Positions 1-7,800 are shown, counted from the stretch's first letter. The stretch is 64,000 nucleotides of DNA from AWTP1-13 sp963840075 (GCA_963840075.1 CAWIXS010000051.1:1-64000); one strand, 5' to 3'. Numbers and translations: made by a program. Notes: generated from the letters alone by a model not told the origin.

Positions 1-1
1 C

Positions 2-662
2 AACAGCGCGCCTCCGCCGCGGCAGGATGTGTGGCGCGCGGGTGAAGCCGTGCGCATCGCGAAGCAGGCGTGGCGCGAAGGCCACCACGGCCTCGCCGCC
101 TTGCTCGCCGTGGCATGGGATAGCCAACTCTCGCCAGTCGATGCGCGCACCCTGAAGGCGGACCAGCGGAGATCGGACCCGGTCGAGACCTGGTTTGAGA
201 CCGGCCGCACCAAGACCGGCCGCAAGGCTCTGGCCACGCTCTCCAGGCGCACCGTGCGCGTGCTGGAGGCTTATCTCGCCAAGCTGGGTGCCGAGCCTGT
301 CGGCATCGCGCCCATCTTCCGGAACCGCTCCGGCGCGCCCTACAGCAAGGACACGCTCGGCGACGACTTCCGCACCGTGCGCACCATGGTGTTCGGTCCT
401 GACGAGAAGCGCCAGCTGCAGGACTTTCGACGCTCGGGGACTGTCGAGGCGTCGCCGGCAGGCGCCGGAGCTTCCGCAAGATGGCAACATCTCGCAGTCG
501 ACGCGGTTGCACAAGACCTACGGCCCGGTGCAGCTCGCCTCAGTGCGGGATGCAGATGCTGCAAGGGTGCGCGGCCGTCGTAGGCTGCGCGAACAAAGCG
601 GGGGCTCGGAGGAACAGAAACCGGCCAGAAGTGTCATGGCGCCGACTGGAAAAGTGTCATAA
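2..662 (+). pseudogene. Tyrosine recombinase (phage integrase) remnant, 5' truncated by window edge, frameshifted
   Basis: The frame is open to the window edge, so the N-terminus lies outside. The readable part resembles the catalytic half of integrases common in rhizobial genomes: an AWDSQLSP helix near 110-135, the TKTGRKA strand region near 215, and the DFRRSGTVEA segment near 422-450 that carries the second catalytic arginine. After SGTVEA the family continuation is found in two other frames: FRKMA near 470-485, then ISQSTRLHKTYGPVQLASVR from about 489 in a third frame. Two single-base losses, near 450 and near 487, explain this. The first catalytic arginine of ordinary integrases is not obvious in AWDSQLSP, as in others of this subgroup. 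It runs toward the 3' end of tRNA-Asp, the usual attachment-site position. Family assignment is from recognised motifs only. Confidence 0.75.
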
Positions 663-697
663 CGCCCGTTCAGCAATCGGCTAAGTGCTTGATTTAA

Positions 698-774
<77 letters not shown>

Positions 775-929
775 AATCCCCATGCGCGCCGCCTTTGTCG
801 GGGCGGCACGCTGTCACGAACGGGTCGTTTACGTTAGGCGGGGGGGCCCGTCAAGCCGACGCCGCTCATCTCTTCGCGCCAACGCCCTTGCAACGGCACG
901 CCGGCATGGCGGGCAACGTGCGGCCCGCG

Positions 930-1004
930 TGGTGGGCGGTGAGAGGATCGAACTCCCGACGTCTTCGGTGTAAACGAAGCGCTCTACCGCTGAGCTAACC
1001 GCCC
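930..1004 (-). tRNA. tRNA-Val (anticodon TAC)
   Basis: On the minus strand the acceptor arm GGGCGGT pairs with ACCGCCC. The anticodon stem CTTCG/CGAAG encloses TTTACAC, giving anticodon TAC. The T-arm contains GAGTTCGATCC, the discriminator is A73 and CCA is encoded at 930-932. It lies about 230 bp downstream of the HU gene on the same strand, followed by tRNA-Asp; the order HU, tRNA-Val, tRNA-Asp is common in alphaproteobacteria. Confidence 0.97.
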
Positions 1005-1213
1005 GCCGCAGCCTGTCTAGAGGCGCCGGGGCGTGCGTGCAACGGGCTCCCTCGGGTGCCCGACGCAATCCGGCGCCGGTGGGTGATCTATGGCGACGGA
1101 GCCCGCCAGCTCGCGGCGCTCGCCTCGCGCCCCGAGACCGTGGCCGAGTGAGCACCGCCGAAGCGAACGGCGAAAAGGGTGCCGGGAAAGCGTGCCCGCT
1201 GCCGGCCCGATCC

Positions 1214-1232
1214 AAAAGCCCGGCACGCCGGG
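1214..1232 (-). terminator. Rho-independent terminator of the HU gene
   Basis: On the minus strand a CCCGG/CCGGG hairpin with a four-base loop is followed by CTTTT. It begins only four bases after the restored HU stop codon at 1236, which supports that stop as the original gene end. Confidence 0.55.
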
Positions 1233-1235
1233 TTG

Positions 1236-1509
1236 TCAGTTCAGCAATTCTTTGAGAAGTCTTGGAGGCCTGGAATTTCGGCACGCGCGACGCCTTCAGC
1301 ATCATCTCGACGCCGGTCTGCGGGTTGCGCGCCTTGCGCGCGGCGCGCTGGGCGACCTTGAAGGTGCCGAAGCCCGGGATGCGCACCTCCTCGCCCTTCC
1401 TCATGCTGCCCTCGATGTGGGCAATGACCGCATCGACCGCCGAACCGGCCTTGTCCTTGGGCAGCTCGGTCGCCGCTGCGACGGCGTCGATCAAATCCTT
1501 CTTGCTCAT
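1236..1509 (-). CDS. hup: DNA-binding protein HU, with a frameshift in the last six codons
   Basis: This is a histone-like HU/IHF family protein that binds and bends DNA as a dimer. It opens with MSKKDLIDAVAAATELPKDK, and the beta-arm signature GEEVRIPGFGTFKV ... RNPQTG is complete. The start is the ATG at 1509. In the main frame the sequence after VPKFQASKT fails to end and would run on for about 137 residues through tRNA-Val. One extra base near 1257 separates the body from the expected tail LKELLN and a TGA at 1236-1238. Restored length is 90 residues, the normal family size, and a terminator hairpin follows at once. Either a sequencing error or a recent single-base insertion would explain this; the DNA-binding arms are unaffected. 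lon, often adjacent in relatives, is not next to it here. Confidence 0.9.
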
Positions 1510-1829
1510 TGTTGCGTCCTTGTATGTCGCCAAAGACTGGACCGCACGCCAGGGCGCTTGAGCGCATTTTGAGCCCTCCCGGCACAGCGGCGACGCGGAA
1601 ACAACGCCCAAAGGGGGGGCCCGTCAAGCCAAAACTGGGCTGCTTTGCCTGCACTCCCTTGGGGAAAATCAATAATGCGTTAGCTTCCTCGAACCCGGTA
1701 CGACGCCCCTCGCCGGAACTGAACGTCGTTCTTTAACTCAGCCGGCTGTCCCGGTGGCATCTGCAATTATTGCGACTGCAATGGCTGCGACTGCAATTGC
1801 TGCAAGGGGGTTGCGGGCGCGCCGATGGC
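1510..1829. other. Intergenic region upstream of HU, no gene seen
   Basis: No open frame resembles a protein. It presumably holds the HU promoter. The 18-base string made of seven G followed by CCCGTCAAGCC at 1613-1630 is an exact copy of 840-857, on the other side of HU and tRNA-Val. Near 1760-1800 there is a run of TGCAATTG/GACTGCAAT-like short repeats. Confidence 0.6.
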
Positions 1830-1906
1830 TGGTACCGCCTCCTGGGCTCGAACCAGGGACCTCTAGATCCACAATCTAGCGCTCTAACCAGCTGAGCTAA
1901 GGCGGC
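1830..1906 (-). tRNA. tRNA-His (anticodon GTG)
   Basis: On the minus strand acceptor GCCGCCT pairs with AGGCGGT, with a G1:U72 wobble at the end. The anticodon stem CTAGA/TCTAG encloses TTGTGGA, giving GTG. The discriminator is A73 and CCA is encoded at 1830-1832. Most bacterial tRNA-His have an extra G at -1 opposite C73; the absence of both is a known peculiarity of alphaproteobacterial tRNA-His, so this gene supports the taxonomic placement. Confidence 0.95.
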
Positions 1907-2115
1907 ACACCGGAAAAACGAGGCCGCGCATGCCGCGCGGCCGCTCTCAGCAACGGGCACCATAGTGGGAGGCCGCGGCAAAGCCAAGGGGCGCGGCCTG
2001 GGTGTGACCTGGGTGTGCGTCGGCAGCTTTGCGAACAGCTGATTAGCTCTGCGCGTCGCCCGCTTCTGGACGGTCGGGGCCGGTCGCGGCTAAAGGGGGG
2101 CGCGGGAATGCAGAA

Positions 2116-3237
2116 TTGCTTGCACTCATGACGCGCCCTGCCAACGACCTGTGGTCCCGGCCCGGGGCGAGCCTCGATGGCTCCCTCCATGCCTCTCTCC
2201 ATGGCTCCCTCCATGGCACTCCGGCACCGCCGGCCTGCATCGTCGACGCCGCAGCGGGGGCGATCGTCGCCGCCAACGCGGCGGGCTGGGAGCTGTGGGG
2301 CTGCGGCGGCGACGTCCCCGCCGCCGCGCTCGATCGGGCGATGCCCGCGCTGCAGCGGCTTGCCGGCATCACATCGAGCTGCAGCGAGGTCTTGACCTTC
2401 TGGACCAGACGCGGGCTCCTGCAGCTCGACTGCCGCATCGAGCCGGCGGGCGGCACGCGCTTCCTCCTGCGCGGGCTTGCCGCCCAGCCGGAAGCGCCGG
2501 ACGATGTGGTGCCATTGACCCTCGTCCGCCGCGAGGCGATGGTCCGCATGCCGGCCACGGCGCGCCTGGCGCACGAGCTGAGAACGCCCTTGAGCGCCGT
2601 CATCGCCTACGCCGAGGTGCTCAAGGACGAGCATTTCGGGCCCCTCGCCAACCCGCGCTATCGCGAGTACGCGCGCACCATCTACGACAGCGCCCGCCAT
2701 GCGCTGAGCGTGGTGGACGGCATGCTGGGCGGCAACCTCGGCCACGCGGGGCTGCCCGAGCTCGCCTTCCGCGACCTCGAGCCGGCGGACGTGATCGCGA
2801 ACTGCCTCGCCGTCGCCGGGCCGTTGGCTGAGCGCGCGGGCCTCGTCCTCGTCGCCGACCTCGATCCGGGCATGCCGCGCATCGTCGCCGACGAGGTGAG
2901 CGTCAAGCAGATGCTGCTCAACCTCATCACCAACGCCATCAAGTTCGGGCGCCGCGGCGATAAGGTGACGGTGCGCGCCGCCTGCGGCAGCGACGGCTCG
3001 CTCGTCATCGACGTGGCCGACACCGGCCCCGGCATGCACGCGCCGTTTGCCGCCGGCGAGGATCCGCGCGGGGAGCGCGCTCGCAGGGGCGGCCAGGATG
3101 CCGGGCTCGGCATCGGTTTGCCGCTGACGCGGGCTCTCGCCAAGGCCAACGGCGCCTCGCTGACGGTGGAGAGCGCGCCCGGCCGCGGCACCCGCGTCTC
3201 CATCGCCTTCGCCAAGGACCGCGTCGTCCCGGTGTAA
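2116..3237 (+). CDS. Sensor histidine kinase (PAS-like, HisKA, HATPase)
   Basis: A two-component sensor kinase of about 373 residues. Residues 37-130 look like a degenerate PAS-type input domain (PPACIVDAAAGAIVAANAAG). The HisKA domain follows with phospho-acceptor His153 in LAHELRTPLSAVIAYAEVL. The ATPase domain has an N box NLITNAIKF near residue 270, G1 DVADTGPGM near 300 and a G2-type LGIGLPLTRALAKA near 335. No transmembrane segment is seen, so it is probably cytoplasmic. The start is TTG at 2116 or ATG at 2128; no strong ribosome site decides. The N-terminus contains 12-base tandem repeats (2180-2222) coding for DGSLHASLHGSLHG. No response regulator is adjacent, so it is an orphan kinase of unknown signal. 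Confidence 0.88.
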   Translation: MLALMTRPANDLWSRPGASLDGSLHASLHGSLHGTPAPPACIVDAAAGAIVAANAAGWELWGCGGDVPAAALDRAMPALQRLAGITSSCSEVLTFWTRRGLLQLDCRIEPAGGTRFLLRGLAAQPEAPDDVVPLTLVRREAMVRMPATARLAHELRTPLSAVIAYAEVLKDEHFGPLANPRYREYARTIYDSARHALSVVDGMLGGNLGHAGLPELAFRDLEPADVIANCLAVAGPLAERAGLVLVADLDPGMPRIVADEVSVKQMLLNLITNAIKFGRRGDKVTVRAACGSDGSLVIDVADTGPGMHAPFAAGEDPRGERARRGGQDAGLGIGLPLTRALAKANGASLTVESAPGRGTRVSIAFAKDRVVPV

Positions 3238-3267
3238 AGCCGATACCCTCCCATCGGCTGGGAGGCC

Positions 3268-3353
3268 CAATCGTAGGGCGGCTCAGGCGATGGCCGTAAT
3301 CCGCCGATGCAACCGCGCAACGGCGGATTACGCTTCGCCAATCCGCCCTACGC
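3268..3353. repeat. Palindromic intergenic repeat, GTAGGGCGG type
   Basis: Nested inverted repeats: GTAGGGCGG near 3272 pairs with CCGCCCTAC near 3344, and GTAATCCGCCG near 3296 pairs with CGGCGGATTAC near 3320. The element lies between convergent genes, and the stop codon of the following hydrolase (3348-3350) falls in its last arm. Confidence 0.8.
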
Positions 3354-4175
3354 CTGCACCAGCCCGCCGATGATGCCGAGGAGGAGGGCGATGTCCTCGG
3401 GGCGCGACAGGCGGTGCTCGCCGTCGGGGACGGCCGAGACGCGGGTCCAGTCGCCGGAGAGGTGGGCGACGAGGTCCAGCGTGTGCTCCCAGGGCACATC
3501 GGGGTCCTGCAGGCCGTGGATGATGTGCACGGGGCGCCCAGGGTCGAGCGGGGCCGCCCCGATGCGGTGCTTCCAGCCGTCCTCGATCAGCGCCCTGGTG
3601 ATGGGATAAGGGCCGTCGCCATAGCGCGAGGGGCGCAGGAACACGCCGCTCTCCTCGATGTCCCGGCGCGCCGCCGACGGCAGGTTGCGCCACATCAGGT
3701 CGGTCATGTCCCAGGCCGGCGCGATCAGCACCAGCGCCTTGATGCGCGCCGCCTCCTCCGCCTGCCGATCAGCCGTAGGGTGGGTCGGCGCGCCAGCGCG
3801 CAACCCACCATCTTTCATGAGCTTGCGCAGCAAGAGGAGCGCGATGTACCCGCCCATGCTCGACCCGACCAGGATCTGCGGCCCCTGCGTGAGGCGCAGG
3901 AACGCCGCCTCCGCCTCCTCGAGCCAGCGGCTGACGGTGCCCTCCTCGAAGCGGCCATCCGATTGCCCATGCCCCGAATAGTCGAAGCGCAGGCAGGCGA
4001 GGCCCTCGGCGCGCGCCCATTCGGCCACCGCCGTGGCCTTGGTCGAGGTCATCTCCGACTTGAGGCCGCACAGCCACACGAGCCCAGGCTTGCCGGCAGC
4101 CGCCGCCGGCTCGCGCAGATAGGCGATGCGCCGGCGCTCGGCGCCCGAGCCGACGACGAGGAATTGCGGTTCCAT
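3348..4175 (-). CDS. Alpha/beta hydrolase
   Basis: A serine hydrolase of the alpha/beta fold of about 275 residues, substrate unknown. The nucleophile elbow is GSSMGG, followed by a helix; the acid region is HGLQDPDVPW and the catalytic histidine lies in PDGEHRLSRPED near the end. The oxyanion region LVWLCGLKSEM and the strand-helix FDYSGHGQSDG are typical. ATG at 4175 (MEPQFLVVGSGAERRRIAY) is chosen as most family-like; ATG at 4184 is equally possible. Two oddities: a GTAGGG-type palindrome is inserted in frame within the gene (3774-3812), adding about 14 residues between RKLMKDGG and RQAEEAARIKALVLIAPAWD, and the stop codon lies in a second repeat. Confidence 0.85.
   Translation of the reverse strand: MEPQFLVVGSGAERRRIAYLREPAAAAGKPGLVWLCGLKSEMTSTKATAVAEWARAEGLACLRFDYSGHGQSDGRFEEGTVSRWLEEAEAAFLRLTQGPQILVGSSMGGYIALLLLRKLMKDGGLRAGAPTHPTADRQAEEAARIKALVLIAPAWDMTDLMWRNLPSAARRDIEESGVFLRPSRYGDGPYPITRALIEDGWKHRIGAAPLDPGRPVHIIHGLQDPDVPWEHTLDLVAHLSGDWTRVSAVPDGEHRLSRPEDIALLLGIIGGLVQA
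3774..3812. repeat. GTAGGGTGGGT palindromic repeat inside a coding region
   Basis: GTAGGGTGGGT at 3776-3786 is followed by GGCGCGCCAGCGCGC and then AACCCACC, forming a hairpin. It lies in the hydrolase gene and translates in frame as LRAGAPTHPTA, interrupting an otherwise family-like helix. Confidence 0.75.
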
Positions 4176-4185
4176 CCCGGCCATC

Positions 4186-4290
4186 GAGGGGGCAGACCCC
4201 TCGCCTCCAACCTCGAAGCAGACTACCAAGGTCGCGTGCGAGGGTCTGACCCCCCGCAGCTGATCGGAGGCGAGAGGTCTGATCCCCGGC
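4186..4290. repeat. GGGTCTGACCC-type inverted repeat pair
   Basis: One arm of about 21 bases (GGGGGCAGACCCCTCGCCTCC, near 4188-4208) is repeated inverted with two mismatches at 4265-4287. Between them another GAGGGTCTGACCCCCC copy lies near 4232-4247. The element fills the space between the divergent hydrolase and glycosyltransferase and overlaps the place where the latter's ribosome site should be. Confidence 0.8.
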
Positions 4291-4295
4291 AACCC

Positions 4296-5537
4296 ATGCC
4301 CAAAGACCGGCCCACCATACTGCAAGTCATCCCGCAGCTCGATGCCGGCGGCGCCGAGCTCAGCGTCGTGGAGATTGCCGGCGCGGTCGCGCGCGCGGGC
4401 GGGCGCGCCCTGGTGCTGGCCGAGCCCGGCCGCCTGGCGGCCGACATTGCGTCGGCGGGGGCCCAGGTCATTCCCTTTCCGGCGGCCACCAAGAACCCGC
4501 TGCGCCTCCTCGGCAACGCCCGCCGCATGGCCCGCATCGCGGCCCGGGAAGGCGTCGACCTGATCCACGCCCGCAGCCGGGCGCCGGCCTGGAGCGCGCT
4601 CCTCGCCGCGCGGCGCATCGGGGTGCCGTTCGTGACCACCTACCACGGCGCCTACGGTGAATCGAACCGCTTGAAGCGGCTCTACAACAGCGTGATGGCG
4701 CGCGGCGACATGGTGATCGCCAACTCGCGCTTCACGGCCGGGCTGATCGCGGCCCGCTATGCAACGCCGCCCGAGCGCATCGAGGTGATCCACCGCGGCG
4801 TCGATACCGCCCGGTTCGACCCGGCCGCCATCGCCCCCGAGCGGGCCGCGGCGCTGCGCCGGAGCTGGGGCGTGGGCCCCGAGGTGCCTGTGATCCTGCA
4901 CGCCGCCCGCCTGACGCGCTGGAAGGGCCAGGGCGTGCTGATCGACGCCGCGGCCCGGTTGCGGGCCCTGGGCCAGCTCGGCGAGGCCGTGGTGGTGCTC
5001 GCCGGCGACGCCCAGGGACGCGACGCCTATGTCGAGGCCCTGCGTGGCCAGATCGCCAGCCTGGGCCTCGAGGAGCATGTGCACCTCGTTGGGCACGTCA
5101 CCGACATTGCCGCGGCCTACCTTGCCGCGCACGTCACGGTTGTGGCGTCCACCGAGCCGGAGGCCTTCGGCCGCACGGCCATCGAGGCGGCGTCCGTCGG
5201 CTGCCCGGTGATCGCCACCGACCTCGGCGCGCCGCCCGAGACGGTGCTTGCCGGTGCGTCGGGCGCGGACACAGGCCTGACAGGGTGGCTGGTGCCGCCC
5301 GGCGATGCCGAGGCGCTGGCCCGGCGTCTGGCGCACGCCCTGGCCCTCTCCCCGTCTGCCCGAGGCGCCATTGGAGACCTGGCGCGCCGCCATGCAGCGG
5401 CGAATTTCTCTGTTGGTGCAATGCAGAGGAGGACGCTCTCCGTCTACGACCGGTTGCTGGGAACTGGCCTGCACGCCCGGCTAGAGGAGGATTCGTCCCA
5501 CCACGGCTTTGTGCGCAGCCCCGTCCAACGAACTTGA
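4296..5537 (+). CDS. Glycosyltransferase family 4
   Basis: A GT-B fold, retaining glycosyltransferase of 413 residues, probably acting on lipopolysaccharide or another envelope glycan at the cytoplasmic membrane face. The N-terminal domain opens with ILQVIPQLDAGGAELSVVEIA and includes HARSRAPAWSALLAAR and TYHGAYG. The C-terminal domain has LHAARLTRWKGQGVLIDAA and the nucleotide-sugar motif STEPEAFGRTAIEAASVGCP, in which the E-x7-E pair is present. ATG 4296 follows a palindromic repeat and has no good Shine-Dalgarno sequence. It lies about 100 bp upstream of infC on the same strand, an arrangement I recall from related rhizobia. The acceptor and donor sugars cannot be told from sequence. Confidence 0.88.
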   Translation: MPKDRPTILQVIPQLDAGGAELSVVEIAGAVARAGGRALVLAEPGRLAADIASAGAQVIPFPAATKNPLRLLGNARRMARIAAREGVDLIHARSRAPAWSALLAARRIGVPFVTTYHGAYGESNRLKRLYNSVMARGDMVIANSRFTAGLIAARYATPPERIEVIHRGVDTARFDPAAIAPERAAALRRSWGVGPEVPVILHAARLTRWKGQGVLIDAAARLRALGQLGEAVVVLAGDAQGRDAYVEALRGQIASLGLEEHVHLVGHVTDIAAAYLAAHVTVVASTEPEAFGRTAIEAASVGCPVIATDLGAPPETVLAGASGADTGLTGWLVPPGDAEALARRLAHALALSPSARGAIGDLARRHAAANFSVGAMQRRTLSVYDRLLGTGLHARLEEDSSHHGFVRSPVQRT

Positions 5538-5643
5538 CTCGCGGCAACATCGCACCAATTGTTGCACCCTGAGCGCCGCTGGGCTGCCTCGTCGGGGGTG
5601 GCCCGCTTTGGCGTTGGCTCAACAACGGAAAGGAGACTGCAAC

Positions 5644-6183
5644 ATACGTCGTCCAATGCGGGCCGCGCCCGAGCGCGCGCCATCCGGACCGCGGATGAAC
5701 GAAGACATCCGTGTTCCCGAAGTTCGATTGATCGACCAGACCGGCCAGAACGTCGGCGTCGTTGAGACGGCGGCGGCCATGGCCCGCGCCACCGAGGCGG
5801 GGCTCGACCTGGTCGAGATTTCACCGGATTCCAAGCCGCCGGTTGCCAAGATCCTCGACTACGGCAAGTTCAAGTACCAGGAGCAGAAGAAGGCCGCGGA
5901 GGCGCGCAAGCGCCAGAAGGTCGTCGAGATCAAAGAGATCAAGATGCGTCCCAGCATCGACGATCATGACTACGACGTGAAGATGCGCTCCATGAAGCGC
6001 TTCTTCGACGACGGCGACAAGGTCAAGGTGACGCTGAAATTCCGCGGTCGCGAGCTGTCGCATCAGGAGCGCGGCTGGCAGGTCCTGCAGCGCGTGAAGG
6101 TGGACACCGAGCCCATCGCCAAGGTGGAATCGGAGCCGCGCATGGAAGGCCGCCAGATGGTCATGGTGCTGGCGCCGCGCTGA
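5644..6183 (+). CDS. infC: Translation initiation factor IF-3, probable AUA start
   Basis: IF-3 binds the 30S subunit, prevents premature 50S joining and proofreads initiator tRNA and start codon. The protein has the N-terminal domain (MNEDIRVPEVRLIDQTGQNV), the basic linker (KYQEQKKAAEARKRQK) and the C-terminal domain (EIKMRPSIDDHDYDVK ... KVTLKFRGRELSHQERG). A strong AGGAG at 5631-5635 stands eight bases before ATA at 5644, whose frame reads (M)RRPMRAAPERA, the N-terminus usual in relatives. The first ATG at 5656 has no ribosome site. IF-3 genes commonly use non-AUG starts so that the protein can repress its own translation. From 5644 the product is 179 residues, the usual length. Confidence 0.95.
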   Translation: MRRPMRAAPERAPSGPRMNEDIRVPEVRLIDQTGQNVGVVETAAAMARATEAGLDLVEISPDSKPPVAKILDYGKFKYQEQKKAAEARKRQKVVEIKEIKMRPSIDDHDYDVKMRSMKRFFDDGDKVKVTLKFRGRELSHQERGWQVLQRVKVDTEPIAKVESEPRMEGRQMVMVLAPR

Positions 6184-6332
6184 CGCGAGGCGGCGAGTCC
6201 TCGGGTTTCAGGGCTCCGCGAGCAGGGCCCTGAGCCCATCCCGCCCGAGCGCTACCCGGAAGATCTGTGCGCTAGCCGCGCCACATTGCGCTGCTACATG
6301 AACGGAGGTCCACCTCGAAGGGGGCAGCCGTC

Positions 6333-6929
6333 ATGCTCATGTGGATCGCCGTGGTTCTGGTGCTCCTCCTGCCGGCGGCAGCGCTTGCCGGCCCGCTGGA
6401 GGACTGCGAGCAGGAACGGGACAACGACCGCCGCATCTGGGGGTGCACGGAGCGCCTGCGCAAGTTTCCGCGCGATGCCGTCTCCTACGTCAACCGCGGC
6501 AAGGCGTACCTGAAGACCGGCGACCTGGACCGCGCCATCGCCGACAACACCAAGGCGACCGAGCTGGACGCGGCCTATGCCGCGGCCTATTTCCACCGCG
6601 GCCTCGCCTACGAGGGCAAGCAGCAGGGCGATCGCGCGCTCGCCGACTACAGCACGGCGATCGAGGTCAATTCCAGGTACGCGTGGGCCTACAATGCGCG
6701 CGCCTCGCTCTACCTCAAGACCGGCCGGATTGAGGCGGCCATGCGCGACGCCGAGCGCGCTGTCCAGCTCCACCCCCACGACGCGCAGTTCGTGGACACG
6801 CGCGCCCACGTCTACGAGGCCCTCGGGCGTGCCAAGGACGCCATCGCCGACTACCGCCGGGCGCTCTCGGCGGACCCGTCGCTGCAATCGAGCCGGGCCG
6901 GCCTGAAACGGCTCGGCGCGCTGCCCTGA
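6333..6929 (+). CDS. Secreted TPR-repeat protein
   Basis: A 198-residue protein with a signal peptide (MLMWIAVVLVLLLPAAALAG) and then four tetratricopeptide repeats, for example VSYVNRGKAYLKTGDLDRAI, AAYFHRGLAYEGKQQGDRAL and WAYNARASLYLKTGRIEAAM. TPRs mediate protein contacts; it is probably periplasmic. A GAAGGGGG ribosome site precedes the ATG at 6333. Two cysteines before the repeats (DCEQERD and GCTERL) may form a disulfide. It sits between infC and rpmI, which are usually adjacent. Its partner is unknown. Confidence 0.88.
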   Translation: MLMWIAVVLVLLLPAAALAGPLEDCEQERDNDRRIWGCTERLRKFPRDAVSYVNRGKAYLKTGDLDRAIADNTKATELDAAYAAAYFHRGLAYEGKQQGDRALADYSTAIEVNSRYAWAYNARASLYLKTGRIEAAMRDAERAVQLHPHDAQFVDTRAHVYEALGRAKDAIADYRRALSADPSLQSSRAGLKRLGALP

Positions 6930-7125
6930 GGGTTGGCGGCCGCAAGCGCGGTACAATGGCGGGGCGGGCGTCGATTCGCGCAAAACTCGTTGCACGCCCG
7001 ACCGCTTCGCCCTATGAAGCGCCGTTCCAAGCCGCCCGGCGGGGCATGCCGTGGCGGCTTCAACGCTTTCAACAATCGTGCTCGCCCCGTTCGATCGGGG
7101 GCCCCGGGCCATAAGGAGAAGCAAA

Positions 7126-7326
7126 ATGCCCAAACTGAAGACCAAGAGCGGCGCCAAGAAGCGCTTCAAGATGACGGCTACGGGCAAGGTCAAGGTTCAG
7201 GCCCAGGGCAAGCGGCACGGCATGATCAAGCGCACGGCCAAGTTCGTGCGCACCGCGCGCGGCACCATGGTGCTCTCCGACAGCGATGCCAAGATCGTCA
7301 AGAAGTACATGCCCTACAACCGCTGA
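7126..7326 (+). CDS. rpmI: 50S ribosomal protein L35
   Basis: A 66-residue basic protein starting MPKLKTKSGAKKRFKMTATG and ending MPYNR, matching L35 over its whole length. AAGGAG lies nine bases before the ATG. About 200 bp of untranslated sequence precede it; in many bacteria the leader of rpmI-rplT carries the L20 repressor site, but I cannot identify such a fold here by eye. A palindromic repeat separates it from rplT. Confidence 0.97.
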   Translation: MPKLKTKSGAKKRFKMTATGKVKVQAQGKRHGMIKRTAKFVRTARGTMVLSDSDAKIVKKYMPYNR

Positions 7327-7339
7327 CCGAGCCGCAACC

Positions 7340-7404
7340 GGGGTCAGACCCCTGGCCACGCGCCTCCGATCCAACGCAACGGCAGCGGCCAGGGGTCTGA
7401 CCCC
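7340..7404. repeat. Perfect 18-bp inverted repeat between rpmI and rplT (GGGTCTGACCC type)
   Basis: GGGGTCAGACCCCTGGCC at 7340-7357 is exactly complementary to GGCCAGGGGTCTGACCCC at 7387-7404, with a 29-base loop. The transcript of the ribosomal operon would carry a very stable hairpin 31 bases before the rplT start. Confidence 0.9.
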
Positions 7405-7434
7405 GTCCCAGACCTCATCTGACGGAGCAAAACC

Positions 7435-7797
7435 ATGGCACGCGTGAAACGCGGCGTCACCGCCCACGCCAAGCACAAGAAGGTCTTGAAGAAGGCCAAG
7501 GGCTACTACGGCCGGCGCAAGAACACGATCCGGATCGCCAAGCAGGCGGTCGAGAAGGCGATGCAGTACGCCTATCGCGACCGCAAGCGCAAGAAGCGCA
7601 CCTTCCGCGCGCTCTGGATCCAGCGCATCAACGCGGCGGTGCGCGAGCACGGCCTCACCTACGGCCGATTTATCGACGGCCTGGGCAAGGCCGGCGTCGA
7701 GGTCGACCGCAAGGTGCTGGCCGACCTCGCCATCAAGGATGCCGCGGGCTTCAAGGCGCTGGTGGACCAGGCCGCCGCGAAGCTCAAAGCGGCGTAA
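7435..7797 (+). CDS. rplT: 50S ribosomal protein L20
   Basis: 120 residues, full L20 length. It starts MARVKRGVTAHAKHKKVLKK, has the characteristic GYYGRRKNTIRIAKQAVEKA and RDRKRKKRTFRALWIQRINA segments, and the globular C-terminus. L20 binds 23S rRNA early in 50S assembly. The ribosome site is GACGGAG, ten bases upstream. It stands in the usual order before pheS. Confidence 0.97.
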   Translation: MARVKRGVTAHAKHKKVLKKAKGYYGRRKNTIRIAKQAVEKAMQYAYRDRKRKKRTFRALWIQRINAAVREHGLTYGRFIDGLGKAGVEVDRKVLADLAIKDAAGFKALVDQAAAKLKAA

Positions 7798-7800
7798 GGC

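Noticed and set aside
829..1509. HU as a 227-residue protein running through tRNA-Val
   Set aside because: The extra 137 residues have no protein character and overlap a tRNA; the expected LKELLN tail is found one base out of frame followed by a terminator.
3348..5474. A 708-residue open frame on the minus strand across the hydrolase and glycosyltransferase
   Set aside because: Only the part up to 4175 is family-like; the rest is antisense to the glycosyltransferase and open because of GC bias.
6931..7125. L20-binding leader or riboswitch upstream of rpmI
   Set aside because: A leader is plausible, but I could not identify a specific conserved fold by eye.
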